Below, one piece after another: positions 1 to 8,423 of a stretch of 64,000 nt of DNA. Source of the stretch: Palsa-89 sp963824345 (GTDB taxonomy: Bacteria > Acidobacteriota > Terriglobia > Bryobacterales > Bryobacteraceae); assembly GCA_963824345.1 (NCBI GenBank), contig CAWGOZ010000012.1, forward strand, positions 450,770-514,769, written 5' to 3'. The notes beneath the pieces were generated by a model. It was not told the DNA's origin, did not search any database, and saw nothing but the letters and a program-made list of their open reading frames with translations. Numbering within the stretch: position 1 is the first letter of the stretch; each line of letters begins with the position of its first letter. The translations under genes were made by a program, and so were the position numbers.

Positions 1-348
1 TTCCAGCAGATCCTCGGCTCCACGGCCACAACCCTGGCGCTCGGAATTGTGGTGGTGATTCTCGGCCCGGTCTGCGAGGAACTGGCCTTCCGCGGATTCC
101 TGATGCCGCTGCTGGTTCGCAGCCTCGGGGCGGCCGGTGGCATCGTAGTCACCGGCATCATCTTCGGAAGCATTCACGGTTATGAGTACGAATGGTCCTG
201 GCGACACATGCTGCTGATTTCGCTGGTGGGCTGCGTGTTTGGCTGGGCCAAGCACAGGGCGGACTCCACCACTGCTGCAGCCTTCATGCATTCCACGTTT
301 AATCTCACGCAATTCGCCGCGTTCCTTTGGCATGCGCGGACGGTATGA
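1..348 (+). CDS. CPBP family intramembrane glutamic protease, 3' part
   Basis: The gene enters from beyond the window edge; the reading frame is open from base 1 to the stop at 346-348, so only the C-terminal ~115 residues are seen. The three hallmarks of the CPBP (Abi/Rce1-type) membrane protease family are present in order: the paired-glutamate motif EELAFR, a hydrophobic segment ending in FGSIHG, and the final HSTFN motif, which together form the glutamate/histidine active site within the membrane. Family members cleave prenylated or other membrane peptides, but the substrate here cannot be inferred. It lies 12 bp upstream of mtnA on the same strand and may be cotranscribed with it. Confidence 0.85.
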   Translation, partial: FQQILGSTATTLALGIVVVILGPVCEELAFRGFLMPLLVRSLGAAGGIVVTGIIFGSIHGYEYEWSWRHMLLISLVGCVFGWAKHRADSTTAAAFMHSTFNLTQFAAFLWHARTV

Positions 349-360
349 TCGAAACCATTC

Positions 361-1377
361 ATGATTGAAACCATACAATGGACCGGCGCCGGCGTGGTCA
401 TGATCGATCAGACGCGCCTTCCGCGCCAAGAGGTCTACGTCACTTGCAGCAATTACCAGCAAGTGGCCGAGGCGATTCGCTCCATGGTGATTCGTGGCGC
501 GCCAGCCATCGGCGTCGCGGCCGCCATGGGAATTGCGCTGGGCATGCGGCACGCGAATTCCAGCGCCGAGTTCGACGGCATTTGCGAGACCCTTCGTACT
601 ACGCGCCCCACTGCCGTCAATCTGTTTTGGGCCATCGAGCGCATGCGCCGCGTGTTCGCGGAATCCAGCGCGCTCAGTTTGGTGGAAATCCGCGAACGGC
701 TGATCGCCGAAGCCGTCCAGATTCGCCTGGAAGACATCGCCATCAACCAGTGCATCGGAAAGAATGGCGCGCCGCTGATTCCCAATGGCAAGACCGTGCT
801 CACTCATTGCAACGCGGGAGCGCTGGCCACCGCCGGCTATGGCACCGCCCTGGGCGTGATTCGCGCGGCCGTGGCCTTGGGCAAAAAGATCGATGTCTTC
901 GCCGGCGAAACCCGGCCCTTCCTACAAGGCGCGCGGCTCACCATCTGGGAGTTGCAGCACGACCGCATTCCTGCCACGCTGATCACCGACAACATGGCCG
1001 GGCATTTTTTGCACTCCGGCCGCATTGGATGCGTGGTCGTGGGCGCCGACCGCATCGCCTCCAACGGCGATGTCGCCAATAAAATTGGCACTTACTCGAT
1101 CGCCGTGCTCGCCAAGGAAAACAATGTTCCATTCTTCGTGGCAGCCCCTATCTCGACGCTCGACCTCAGCCTGGCCTCGGGCGATGAAATCCCCATTGAG
1201 CAGCGCGCGGCCAGCGAAGTTACTCACGTTCAGGGAGTGCCTGTGGCGCCGGAAGGAACCGAGGCAGCCAATCCCGCCTTCGACGTGACGCCGCACCGCT
1301 ACGTCACGGCCATCATTACGGAACGCGGCGTGGCCCGCGCGCCGTACAGCGAGTCCCTTCGAGGGCTGATAAAGTAA
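361..1377 (+). CDS. mtnA: S-methyl-5-thioribose-1-phosphate isomerase
   Basis: This 338-residue protein matches the eIF2B-alpha-like methylthioribose-1-phosphate isomerase family at full length. It converts methylthioribose-1-phosphate to methylthioribulose-1-phosphate in methionine salvage. Recognisable blocks are the N-terminal IRGAPAIGVAAAMG motif, the catalytic-cysteine segment THCNAGALATAGYGTALG, and the segment GADRIASNGDVANKIGTY that carries the catalytic aspartate. The ATG start follows the CPBP stop by 12 bp. No other methionine-salvage gene is adjacent, which is common for mtnA in bacteria with scattered salvage genes. Confidence 0.95.
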   Translation: MIETIQWTGAGVVMIDQTRLPRQEVYVTCSNYQQVAEAIRSMVIRGAPAIGVAAAMGIALGMRHANSSAEFDGICETLRTTRPTAVNLFWAIERMRRVFAESSALSLVEIRERLIAEAVQIRLEDIAINQCIGKNGAPLIPNGKTVLTHCNAGALATAGYGTALGVIRAAVALGKKIDVFAGETRPFLQGARLTIWELQHDRIPATLITDNMAGHFLHSGRIGCVVVGADRIASNGDVANKIGTYSIAVLAKENNVPFFVAAPISTLDLSLASGDEIPIEQRAASEVTHVQGVPVAPEGTEAANPAFDVTPHRYVTAIITERGVARAPYSESLRGLIK

Positions 1378-1400
1378 GTGAAAGCTGGTAAGTTAAGCTT

Positions 1401-1925
1401 ATGATCCGCTCAGCGCTTTGCCTTCTTGGGGTAGCGTCGGGACTGGCCCTGGCCGCCTCCGGCGATTTATCCAATCGTCGCGCACCCGGCTTCGCGCTGC
1501 CCGATCCCAGTTATTCTCATTACTACGATCTGCAGGATTTCGCCGGCAAAGTGGTGGTGGTGGATATCATGTCCACGCGCTGCCCGCACTGCCTGTTGTT
1601 GTCTAGCACGCTCGAGCAAGTGAAGGCGCGCTACGGCGATAAAGTGGCGATCCTGGAGGTGGTTCTGCCGCCCGATAACCAGGATACGGTTTCCAAATTC
1701 GTCGCCATTAACAAGGTAACCGTTCCGGTGGTGTGCGACATGGGACAAATGACTGCATCCTATTTCAACGCCACGCCCAGCACCATGAGCCAGATCTCGG
1801 TTCCGCACCTGTTCCTGATCGATAAGCAAGGCATGATTCGTAACGACTTCGCCTATGAAGAATCTACTCTGGCGGTCTTTGAAGGCGCGGGATTGTTCAC
1901 GGAAATCGACAAGCTCCTGAAATAA
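1401..1925 (+). CDS. Secreted thioredoxin-like (TlpA/AhpC-type) protein
   Basis: The 174-residue protein begins with a signal peptide (hydrophobic LCLLGVASGLALA, cleavage near residue 19) and continues as a thioredoxin fold. The redox motif is CPHC (in TRCPHCLL, about residue 58), preceded by the typical GKVVVVDIMST strand. The cis-proline segment VPHLFLID sits near residue 136. It probably acts outside the cytoplasmic membrane as a thiol reductase or peroxidase-like protein. It follows mtnA closely on the same strand. The CPHC variant resembles DsbA-type active sites, so oxidase activity cannot be excluded. Confidence 0.85.
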   Translation: MIRSALCLLGVASGLALAASGDLSNRRAPGFALPDPSYSHYYDLQDFAGKVVVVDIMSTRCPHCLLLSSTLEQVKARYGDKVAILEVVLPPDNQDTVSKFVAINKVTVPVVCDMGQMTASYFNATPSTMSQISVPHLFLIDKQGMIRNDFAYEESTLAVFEGAGLFTEIDKLLK

Positions 1926-2015
1926 ATTTGCCCGGCCCAGTTTCCTAAGTAATTCATCTCTAAGAGACTTCGCGCGCGCCTTCGCCTTGGCAGGAAAATT
2001 GCAAAGTTTCTTCCC

Positions 2016-2294
2016 ATGAAGACACCAAAGTCAAAGCCCACGCAAGCGAAACCCGCGCAAGACGAATTCGAAGTAGCGTTGGTTGCCGAGTTGCACCACC
2101 TGCGAACCAGCGAGCGGCTTTTGCAGCGCATGTACCCGCGCTTGAAAACCATGCCGCAACTTCGAAACCGGTTCCTGCAGAAACTGGCGGAAATGCAAGT
2201 ACGCGCCCAGCGCCTGGAGGCAGTGCTGAGTCCGATTGGCGCGTTGCGACCCACGCTCACGGTTGCGCCTGCCGTAAACTCACCCGCCGCCTGA
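2016..2294 (+). CDS. Short DUF892/YciE-like helical protein
   Basis: The 92-residue product has a Lys/Pro-rich N-terminus and then a helical stretch with the pattern of the first helices of DUF892 (YciE-type ferritin-like) proteins: an ELHHLRTSERLLQRMYPRL segment followed by RNRFLQKLAEMQVRAQRLEAVL. Full DUF892 proteins are about 160 residues, so the C-terminal half, with the other helices of the ferritin-like bundle, is absent. It may be a genuine short form or a decayed copy. The next gene (DUF3309) is a small stress-type membrane protein, and such genes often occur near yciE-like ones. Confidence 0.55.
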   Translation: MKTPKSKPTQAKPAQDEFEVALVAELHHLRTSERLLQRMYPRLKTMPQLRNRFLQKLAEMQVRAQRLEAVLSPIGALRPTLTVAPAVNSPAA

Positions 2295-2305
2295 AAGGAA
2301 GCGCC

Positions 2306-2461
2306 ATGATTCGCACGCTACTGCTGATTATTCTGGTGATCATTCTCTTAGGCGCGCTTCCCGCCTGGCCGTACAGCGCGGGTTGGGGCTACTATCCCAG
2401 CGGTGGCCTCGGAATGGTTTTGCTGGTCTTAATTATTTTGATGTTAATGGGGCGCGTCTGA
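2306..2461 (+). CDS. DUF3309 small membrane protein
   Basis: This 51-residue gene starts at ATG 2306 behind a good ribosome-binding site (GAAAGGAA, about 6 bp upstream). The protein has the complete DUF3309 pattern: a hydrophobic N-terminal helix (LLLIILVIILLGALP), a central WPYSAGWGYYPSGGLG turn, and a second hydrophobic helix ending in GRV. Function is unknown for the family. Length and motif order are as expected, so it is an intact gene despite its size. Confidence 0.85.
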   Translation: MIRTLLLIILVIILLGALPAWPYSAGWGYYPSGGLGMVLLVLIILMLMGRV

Positions 2462-2492
2462 TCGGGTGCTAAGATGTTGGTGATTCGCCAGC

Positions 2493-2825
2493 ATGGGCAC
2501 TCACGGTGTCAAAATCGTCTTAATCTATCCGCGGCCGCAAGACGAGCAGGCCTTCGAGACAGCATACACGGAACAGCATGTGCCGCTGATCGAGCAGAAA
2601 CTCAAAGGAATCACGCGGCTGGTTCTGACGAAAGTGATAGGTTCCCCGCAGGGGAAAGTAAGCGCCTATCGAATGTCGGAGGTGTACTTTTCCTCCATGG
2701 ACGAGTTGAACGCCTGCATCCAGTCCGAAGCCGGCAAACAGGTTATCGCGCACGCACAGGCCATCTCCAGCGGCGGTGCGCCGCTGATCCTGATTTGCGA
2801 GGAAGAAGCCTTCGTTTACTGGTAG
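2493..2825 (+). CDS. EthD family protein
   Basis: The 110-residue protein matches the EthD fold (dimeric alpha-beta barrel superfamily): an N-terminal strand VKIVLIYPRPQD, the helix FETAYTEQHVPLIE containing the conserved His, and a C-terminal ICEEEAFVYW. EthD-like proteins are linked to ether and aromatic degradation and to polyketide cyclisation, but most are of unknown function. It ends 2 bp before the stop codon of the convergent histidine kinase gene. Confidence 0.75.
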   Translation: MGTHGVKIVLIYPRPQDEQAFETAYTEQHVPLIEQKLKGITRLVLTKVIGSPQGKVSAYRMSEVYFSSMDELNACIQSEAGKQVIAHAQAISSGGAPLILICEEEAFVYW

Positions 2826-2826
2826 G

Positions 2827-4863
2827 CTACAGCGCCAAAACTTCTTTTACTTTGTCGAGCAACGATCCAAGAGTAAAAGGCTTCTGTAGGAAAGCGGTTC
2901 CCACGGGCAGTTCGCCCGAGTAAATGTTAGCGTCGTCGGTGAAACCGGAAACATACAGCACTTTCATGTCGTGCCCCTGCGTTTGCAGGCGCTCCACCAA
3001 TTCGCGCCCGCCCATCTGCGGCATCAGCACATCGGTGATCAAAAGGTCCACGCGTTGGCCGTGTTCCCGGCACAGCGCCAGCGCATCCTGGCCGTTCGCC
3101 GCCTCGAGCACTTGATAACCCTGACGCCGCAAAATTTTTCTGACCAGCGCGCGGATGCCCGCTTCATCTTCAACCACCAGAATGGTCGCAAGCGGCGCGG
3201 GAGGTTCGGGCGCCGCGGGCGGCGGCTCCGACGCGGTCTCGACCAACGGCCCAGCCGCAGCGCCTGCCTCGGCATCCAATCGCGGAAGGAAGATACGGAA
3301 TTGCGAGGCGCCTCGCGCAGCCGAGACCGAAATATCGCCACCCCATTGCCGTATGGCGCCGTAGGCGCGCGAGAGCGTCGCTGCGGCGTCGTCCCATGGT
3401 TCCTTGCCGGGAAGCGAGCACTCGAAAAGCGCGGCTTTCGCTTCCGGATCCAGAGGCTGGGCGGGCGCGATGATGGAGATCACCGCGTAGGCTCCGGGCT
3501 GGAGAGGAGCGTTGGGGCGCCGCAAGTCCTCGCTGATTTCCAGGCGCGAGGTTTGAAGCGCGATGCTCTCGCCGGCGTGCATGCCTCGCCGGGCGCGCTC
3601 CACGATCGCGGTCAGGACGTGCTCCAATTGCGAGGCGTCGGCGCGGACGCGATTCGGTTCATCGGAGAGACGCAGATCCAAGCCGACGTGCGTCCCGAGC
3701 AGCGCATCCAGCCTCAGGCTGATTTTTCCGAGCGCGGGCTCCAGCTCGATCTCCGCGGACGCCTGGCCCTGCCGGCGAGCGAACGAAAGCAGTTGGCTGG
3801 TTAGCCCGCCCACTCGTTCGGTGGCGCTCAGGATCTCCTGGACATCGGATCGCATGGTGCTGCCCGCGGGTAAAGCCGTGAGCAGCTCTTCGCTATAGCC
3901 GGTGAGAATCATCAGCGCGTTGTTCAAGTCGTGCGCCATGCGGCTGGCCAGGCGCGACACGGCCTCCACCCGCTCCGCTTGGACCAGTTGGTCTTCCAGC
4001 ATGCGGCGTTCCGTAACGTCGACGGCCACGCCAATCATGTAGCGGGGCTGGCCCTCGACCGCCGGAAGCAGCCGCGAGTATTCGCGCAGCCACAGGGTGC
4101 CTCCGCCGGCCGTAATGGCCTGGAACTCGGAGGCGTGCGGGGCGCCGGATTGGATCGCGCGTTGGTAGGACTCGGCCACCCATTCACGATCCGCATGATG
4201 CACCCGATCCAGCCAGAACGATGGATGGCTGGTCCAGTGTTCGGGCCCGAAACCGAGCAGCTTTCCAGCGGCTGGGCTGGCGAAAACGAAATTCATGGAA
4301 GGAACTTCCACGGCCCAGATGATGGCGTCCAGGTTGTCGATAAACTCGGCCGCGGACACAGCGGGCCCAGGAGCAGATGGCGGTTGGACCGCGGGGTCCG
4401 GCGCGGGATTCTCTTGGACCACGGGCGCGGGCGCCGCGTCCGCTGGGGTTGGGACGTCGATCGACGTTAGATCTTCGATGGTGAGAAGCGCTTCCTGGGC
4501 GGCCTCTTCATCCCAATTGCGAATCGCGAGAATGCCAACGCGCAGGCGGCGTTTGTCGCGCGCGGTTTCGATCGGAACTCCGATCGCTGCCACGCCCGTT
4601 TTGAGCACCTCTTCAATGCGATCCAACAGCGAACTGGGCAGGATGGTGTCCATGCGGCGATGCGGAGAATCGCCCACGTGAAAGCCAAATATCTTGCGCG
4701 CTGCCGCATTGGCCAGCAGGATGCCCAGGTCCGAGGAGAGGACCATTAGTCCCACCGGGATCGACGCGACGATCTCCTGGTAATAGCGGCGCTGGGTTTC
4801 GACGAGCGCCAGCAGGCGCGCCACTTCTCTCGACCGCCACTGATCCAAGTCAGTTCTCTCCAT
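2827..4863 (-). CDS. PAS-domain hybrid histidine kinase with degenerate ATPase domain and C-terminal receiver
   Basis: The protein has 678 residues and no membrane segment. Order: PAS domain (about 25-130), Pro/Ala-rich linker (135-170), second PAS/PAC domain (about 172-288), HisKA dimerisation helix with the H-box RMAHDLNNAL (His311), a region where the ATPase domain should lie (about 370-530), and a receiver domain (about 558-678) with VVEDE, phospho-acceptor Asp611 in LLITDVLMP, and the conserved Lys in QKPF. The ATPase region lacks the usual N-box asparagines (AIVERARRGM, 420-428) and the DxGxG box (replaced by IIAPAQPLDP, 464-473), so autokinase activity is doubtful. It may act as a phosphatase, phosphotransfer scaffold or sensor-receiver. 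No output regulator lies next to it. Confidence 0.85.
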   Translation of the reverse strand: MERTDLDQWRSREVARLLALVETQRRYYQEIVASIPVGLMVLSSDLGILLANAAARKIFGFHVGDSPHRRMDTILPSSLLDRIEEVLKTGVAAIGVPIETARDKRRLRVGILAIRNWDEEAAQEALLTIEDLTSIDVPTPADAAPAPVVQENPAPDPAVQPPSAPGPAVSAAEFIDNLDAIIWAVEVPSMNFVFASPAAGKLLGFGPEHWTSHPSFWLDRVHHADREWVAESYQRAIQSGAPHASEFQAITAGGGTLWLREYSRLLPAVEGQPRYMIGVAVDVTERRMLEDQLVQAERVEAVSRLASRMAHDLNNALMILTGYSEELLTALPAGSTMRSDVQEILSATERVGGLTSQLLSFARRQGQASAEIELEPALGKISLRLDALLGTHVGLDLRLSDEPNRVRADASQLEHVLTAIVERARRGMHAGESIALQTSRLEISEDLRRPNAPLQPGAYAVISIIAPAQPLDPEAKAALFECSLPGKEPWDDAAATLSRAYGAIRQWGGDISVSAARGASQFRIFLPRLDAEAGAAAGPLVETASEPPPAAPEPPAPLATILVVEDEAGIRALVRKILRRQGYQVLEAANGQDALALCREHGQRVDLLITDVLMPQMGGRELVERLQTQGHDMKVLYVSGFTDDANIYSGELPVGTAFLQKPFTLGSLLDKVKEVLAL

Positions 4864-5052
4864 CAGTCATGCCACTTAACAATGTTCACCTTCCTGACCG
4901 GCAAGGACAAGGTACTTTTCATCCAAACGGTACTGCGGAGTACTACGGTTGCGAGCTTCTGGTTCCAGCGCCGGTTTCAGTTGGCCTATTATAGGCCCGA
5001 TAAAAAGAATCGTTAATGCGATGGATGGCGGCTGTATTGGAATGACGGGAGA

Positions 5053-5691
5053 ATGAAAGTCATGCGATCTGTGACCTTCTTGAACCGGCTAGCTCCCTGG
5101 CTGGCCCCGCTGGTACTTTTCCTGTCGGCGTGTTCGGACGCTCCCAGGACCACCAGCCAGAAAGAGCCTCCCAAACCGCCTGAGGCGCTCACCGGACGGC
5201 AGGCGTTTCAGCGCATGTATCCACAAGCGCGCGGGTGGGCGGCGGATGCGCAGCCACTGCAAATTGCGAGTCTCAACCTTGCGCAACTGAAGACGGATCG
5301 CGGCAAGTCCGGCGCGTGGCAGGTCATTTTCGTCTCTCCGTCGCGCCGCAAGGCGAAGACTTACACCTATTCGGCGGTGGAGGCGGAGGGTAATCTGCAT
5401 GAAGGCGTGTTCGGAGGCATCGAGGAGGACTACACGGCGCGGGGCGATTCCATGCCTTTCCTGATGGCGGCCATCAAGTTGGATACCGACGAAGCTTACA
5501 AGACTGCGGCGGAGAAGAGCGCGGCATATCTTAAGAAGAATCCCGACAAGCCCGTGATGTTTTTGATGGAGCTGACGAAGCGGTTTCCGGACGTGACGTG
5601 GCGGGTGATTTGGGGCGGATCGGTGGGGACCAGCGACTATTCGGTGTACGTGGACGGAACCACGGGACAATATTTGGAGCGGATGCACTAG
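5053..5691 (+). CDS. Putative lipoprotein, unknown function
   Basis: The 212-residue protein has a long hydrophobic signal (WLAPLVLFLSAC) with a lipobox LSAC, so the mature form probably begins at Cys27. A Pro/Lys-rich linker follows, then a globular domain ending in WRVIWGGSVGTSDYSVYVDGTTGQYL. That ending resembles a PepSY-type repeat, in which a strand is followed by 'D..TG..L'. I do not recognise a specific family. A second in-frame ATG three codons downstream is an alternative start. It is monocistronic and flanked by convergent genes. Confidence 0.65.
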   Translation: MKVMRSVTFLNRLAPWLAPLVLFLSACSDAPRTTSQKEPPKPPEALTGRQAFQRMYPQARGWAADAQPLQIASLNLAQLKTDRGKSGAWQVIFVSPSRRKAKTYTYSAVEAEGNLHEGVFGGIEEDYTARGDSMPFLMAAIKLDTDEAYKTAAEKSAAYLKKNPDKPVMFLMELTKRFPDVTWRVIWGGSVGTSDYSVYVDGTTGQYLERMH

Positions 5692-5775
5692 GGGGCGAGA
5701 GACGTACCAGTTGCCTGCGCGCCAAAACGGTTGCCGTGAATGGCCGCATGCGCCTACTGCAGGAAAGTACCTGGG

Positions 5776-6588
5776 TTACCGCTTCTCCGTGTGTGCGCGG
5801 TCTCTCTCATTCTCACCGCAGACGAATTCGAGGACATCGCTGTCCGGGATTAAGTTCAATTGGGTTTTAAGCGCGAAAGGCCGCGTGTAATACGTCGGAT
5901 CTTCGAGAGTCACCTCCAGATCCATGTGCCCGAAATCGAGGCGGCGGTAGCGCTCGGTAACGTGCATCGATTCGCTGCGCGGGTGGCCGAACCCATCCAG
6001 CCAGCTCGCTTCAGTAAAGCCGACGGTATCCACAATCAACGTGTCGCCTTGCCAATTTCCGACCGAATATCCCATCCAGGAAGGCTGAGGGTCCTTTGGC
6101 AGGCTGCGCCCATCGGTGTAAATCTGGCGCGGAGGATCGAACCCAGGCAGGAGCACGATCTCGCGGGGTGCTTGAACAATCTTGAAACTGTAGAAGAGCA
6201 TACCCGCTGGTATGCCCCCCGGGAGACAACGCGCCGTGACAAAGTCCTGGCCTGCACGCTGTTTCATGATCGCCAGCGCTGCGGGTCGAACCGGCTCATC
6301 TTCGGGTTTCAGCCCCCAGAATACGTTCGTTGCGTACTTAGTCACATCGTTTAAGTCGACTTGTACCTGCGCGATGTTGTTACCCAGTACGCGGGTGAAC
6401 TCGCTCTCCGAGGTTCGCTCGGCCTCCCAGACACCGGTGAGATCGGGTTTGCCATTTATCCGCGGCGCAGGAGCGGTCAGGTTCGGCTTGCCGTCCTTGG
6501 TGCGTGGAGTCCCTGGATCGGGATAATTCAGCCACTGCGCCACCAGGGGCAGGCTGGAGGTGGCTAGCAGGATCAAAACCAGTTTCAT
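5776..6588 (-). CDS. Secreted protein of an acidobacterial 'DGKPDLTGVW' family
   Basis: The 270-residue protein has a clear signal peptide (LVLILLATSSLPLVAQ). The mature N-terminus carries two tandem copies of a short motif, DGKPNLTAPAPR and NGKPDLTGVWE. This pattern is typical of a large paralogous family of exported proteins of unknown function in Acidobacteriota and related soil bacteria. The middle holds a conserved segment around RCLPGGIPAGM and a C-terminal beta-rich part (GYSVGNWQGDTLIVDTVGF). It precedes the sorbosone-dehydrogenase-like gene's 3' end by about 110 bp on the same strand but is probably a separate unit. Confidence 0.75.
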   Translation of the reverse strand: MKLVLILLATSSLPLVAQWLNYPDPGTPRTKDGKPNLTAPAPRINGKPDLTGVWEAERTSESEFTRVLGNNIAQVQVDLNDVTKYATNVFWGLKPEDEPVRPAALAIMKQRAGQDFVTARCLPGGIPAGMLFYSFKIVQAPREIVLLPGFDPPRQIYTDGRSLPKDPQPSWMGYSVGNWQGDTLIVDTVGFTEASWLDGFGHPRSESMHVTERYRRLDFGHMDLEVTLEDPTYYTRPFALKTQLNLIPDSDVLEFVCGENERDRAHTEKR

Positions 6589-6697
6589 CAGCTTCGCTCC
6601 TTGCCAATGTGAATCCCAGGCAGTTTGGAGACAATCACTATATCATGGCGTGCCTTGCTGGAAAACGGCCCGGCCGTCTCACATAGGGACGATAAAC

Positions 6698-8006
6698 TTA
6701 CTTGCCCGTATAACTCACGCGCCAGATCACTTGCGCGCCGTCGTCGGACACCAGCAACGAGCCGTCGGCTGCCACGGCCACTCCCACCGGCCGGCCCCAG
6801 GTTTTTCCATCGCTGGTGAATCCAGTGAGGAAGTCTTCATAAACGCCCGAAGCTCGCCCCTTCTCGAGCGGAATGCGGATCACTTCGCGGCCCGAGCCCT
6901 GCGAGTGATTCCACGATCCGTGCTCGGCAGCAAACGCATCGCCGGAATATTCGGCTGGAAACGACTTCCCATCGTAGAACGCCATGCCAAGTGAAGCGCT
7001 ATGGGCCTGAATCAGAGACGTCGGGCACGATCGCCTTGTCCTTCAACTCGGGGTGTTGGCCGGCATGCGCCGGATCCGGATTGGCACCAATATAGAACCA
7101 CGGCCAGCCGTAGAAGCCGCCGCGCGCGACGTGGGTCACATAATCGGGAACCAGGTTGTCACCCAGGTTGTCGCGTTCGTTGACTGAGGTCCATAGCTCG
7201 CCCGTTTCAGGATCAATCGCCAGTCCCACGGGATTTCGAATGCCCGACGCATAAACGCCCAGGAACTTGCCTTCGGGCGTGTATTCAAGGATGTTGGCGC
7301 GATGCAATTCGGCCGCGTTGTCGTTATTGTTGGATGCCGATCCAACCGCCAGGAACAGGCTCTTGCCGTCTTTGGAGAACACAATATCGCGAGTGGAATG
7401 TCCGCCCGAGGGAATGTCGGTGATCAGCTTTTCTGGCTCTCCGGTGGCCTTGAGATCGCCGTTCTTGTAAGGGTAGCGCACCAGCGTGGTGGTGTTGGTT
7501 ACATACACCCACTGTGGATTCGGCCCCGGAGGATAGAAATTGATACCGAATGCTCCCGCCAGACTGGCGTAGACCGAAGATTCCCGCGGCTTGCCGTCGG
7601 CCGTGATGCCGCGGAAAATTCGAACCGTTCCGCCGCCCGTATCCGCCAGGAAGATGTCGCCGTTGGGAGCCCTGCGCATTTGCCGCGGATTGGTGAGGCC
7701 GCTCGCGACAAAGAGATCCACCCGGAAGCCGGCCGGAGCCTTCGGAATGGCGTTTTCAGGCCTCTTGGCGCCCCCGCGAAAACCGGCGCCGATCATCCCG
7801 AACACTCCGCCTACGGTTGGACGTTGCGGTTGCGGAAGATCCTGCGCGGTAATCTTGCGAGCCAAACCTGGACTGAGCGAAGCCGTATTGGTGAAGGCTT
7901 TCTGCCCGGTGATCACGTTCATGCCGTCGGTTTTGGCCGCGTAGAGCACCAAGCCGGCCGCGATGCCCATGCCCGCAGCGGCGGCGATCCAGCGATCATG
8001 CTTCAT
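6698..8006 (-). pseudogene. PQQ-dependent sugar (glucose/sorbosone) dehydrogenase family gene, frameshifted
   Basis: The N-terminal part (8006 to 6999, 335 residues) has a membrane anchor (IAAAAGMGIAAGLVLYAA) and beta-propeller repeats. It contains LFVASGLTNPRQMRRAPNGDI, a SGIRNPVGLAIDPETGELW block with its ERD motif, and GGFYGWPW. The frame then breaks at KAIVPDV. The C-terminal blade continues in another frame (MAFYDGKSFPAEYSGDAF ... VSDDGAQVIWRV, ending at 6698). Dropping one base at about 7016 restores PDVLIQAHSASLGMAFYDG. So the gene is either recently inactivated or carries a one-base sequence error. Its start codon overlaps the hspR stop (TAATG), so it is translationally coupled to the heat-shock operon. 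Homologues are PQQ-dependent aldose/sorbosone dehydrogenases, but the substrate is unknown. Confidence 0.8.
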
Positions 8007-8422
8007 TAGTTGGCTTTGGGTCTTTTCTTTTTGGGAAGTTCGAGGACGGCGGGCGCGCGCATTTGAACCACCGGGATCAAAGAGCGCCTCGATTCGGTTG
8101 GGGATTGGCGGGCGCGGTGCGCGAATTCCTGATTGAGCGTGGCGACGAAGGCCTCGATCTGATATTGCATCGCGGACATCTTTTCGCGCATGTTGAGTAT
8201 GATCTCGACGCCGGCCAGATTCACGCCCAGATCGCGGGTGAGCTTGAGAATCACTTCCAAGCGCTCCAGATCGTCGTCGGTATAGAGGCGGGTGTTGCCT
8301 TCGCTGCGCGAGGGAGCGAGCAGTCCTTCGCGCTCGTACAGGCGCAGAGTCTGCGGATGGATCTGGTACTGCTCGGCCACGGCGGAGATCATGTAGGCGG
8401 CTTTGGATCGGGCTTTGGGCAT
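8006..8422 (-). CDS. hspR: MerR-family heat-shock repressor HspR
   Basis: From ATG 8422, one base after the dnaJ stop codon, the gene encodes 138 residues. An earlier in-frame start inside dnaJ is less likely. The N-terminal winged helix-turn-helix (YMISAVAEQYQIHPQTLRLYEREGLLAPSRSEGNTRLY) is diagnostic of the HspR branch of MerR regulators. It is followed by LERLEVILKLTRDLGVNLAGVEIIL, a coiled helix, and a basic tail. HspR represses its own operon with DnaK as co-repressor by binding HAIR elements. A HAIR-like site sits in the dnaK promoter of this operon (11,681-11,701), which supports autoregulation. Confidence 0.9.
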   Translation of the reverse strand: MPKARSKAAYMISAVAEQYQIHPQTLRLYEREGLLAPSRSEGNTRLYTDDDLERLEVILKLTRDLGVNLAGVEIILNMREKMSAMQYQIEAFVATLNQEFAHRARQSPTESRRSLIPVVQMRAPAVLELPKKKRPKAN

Positions 8423-8423
8423 A

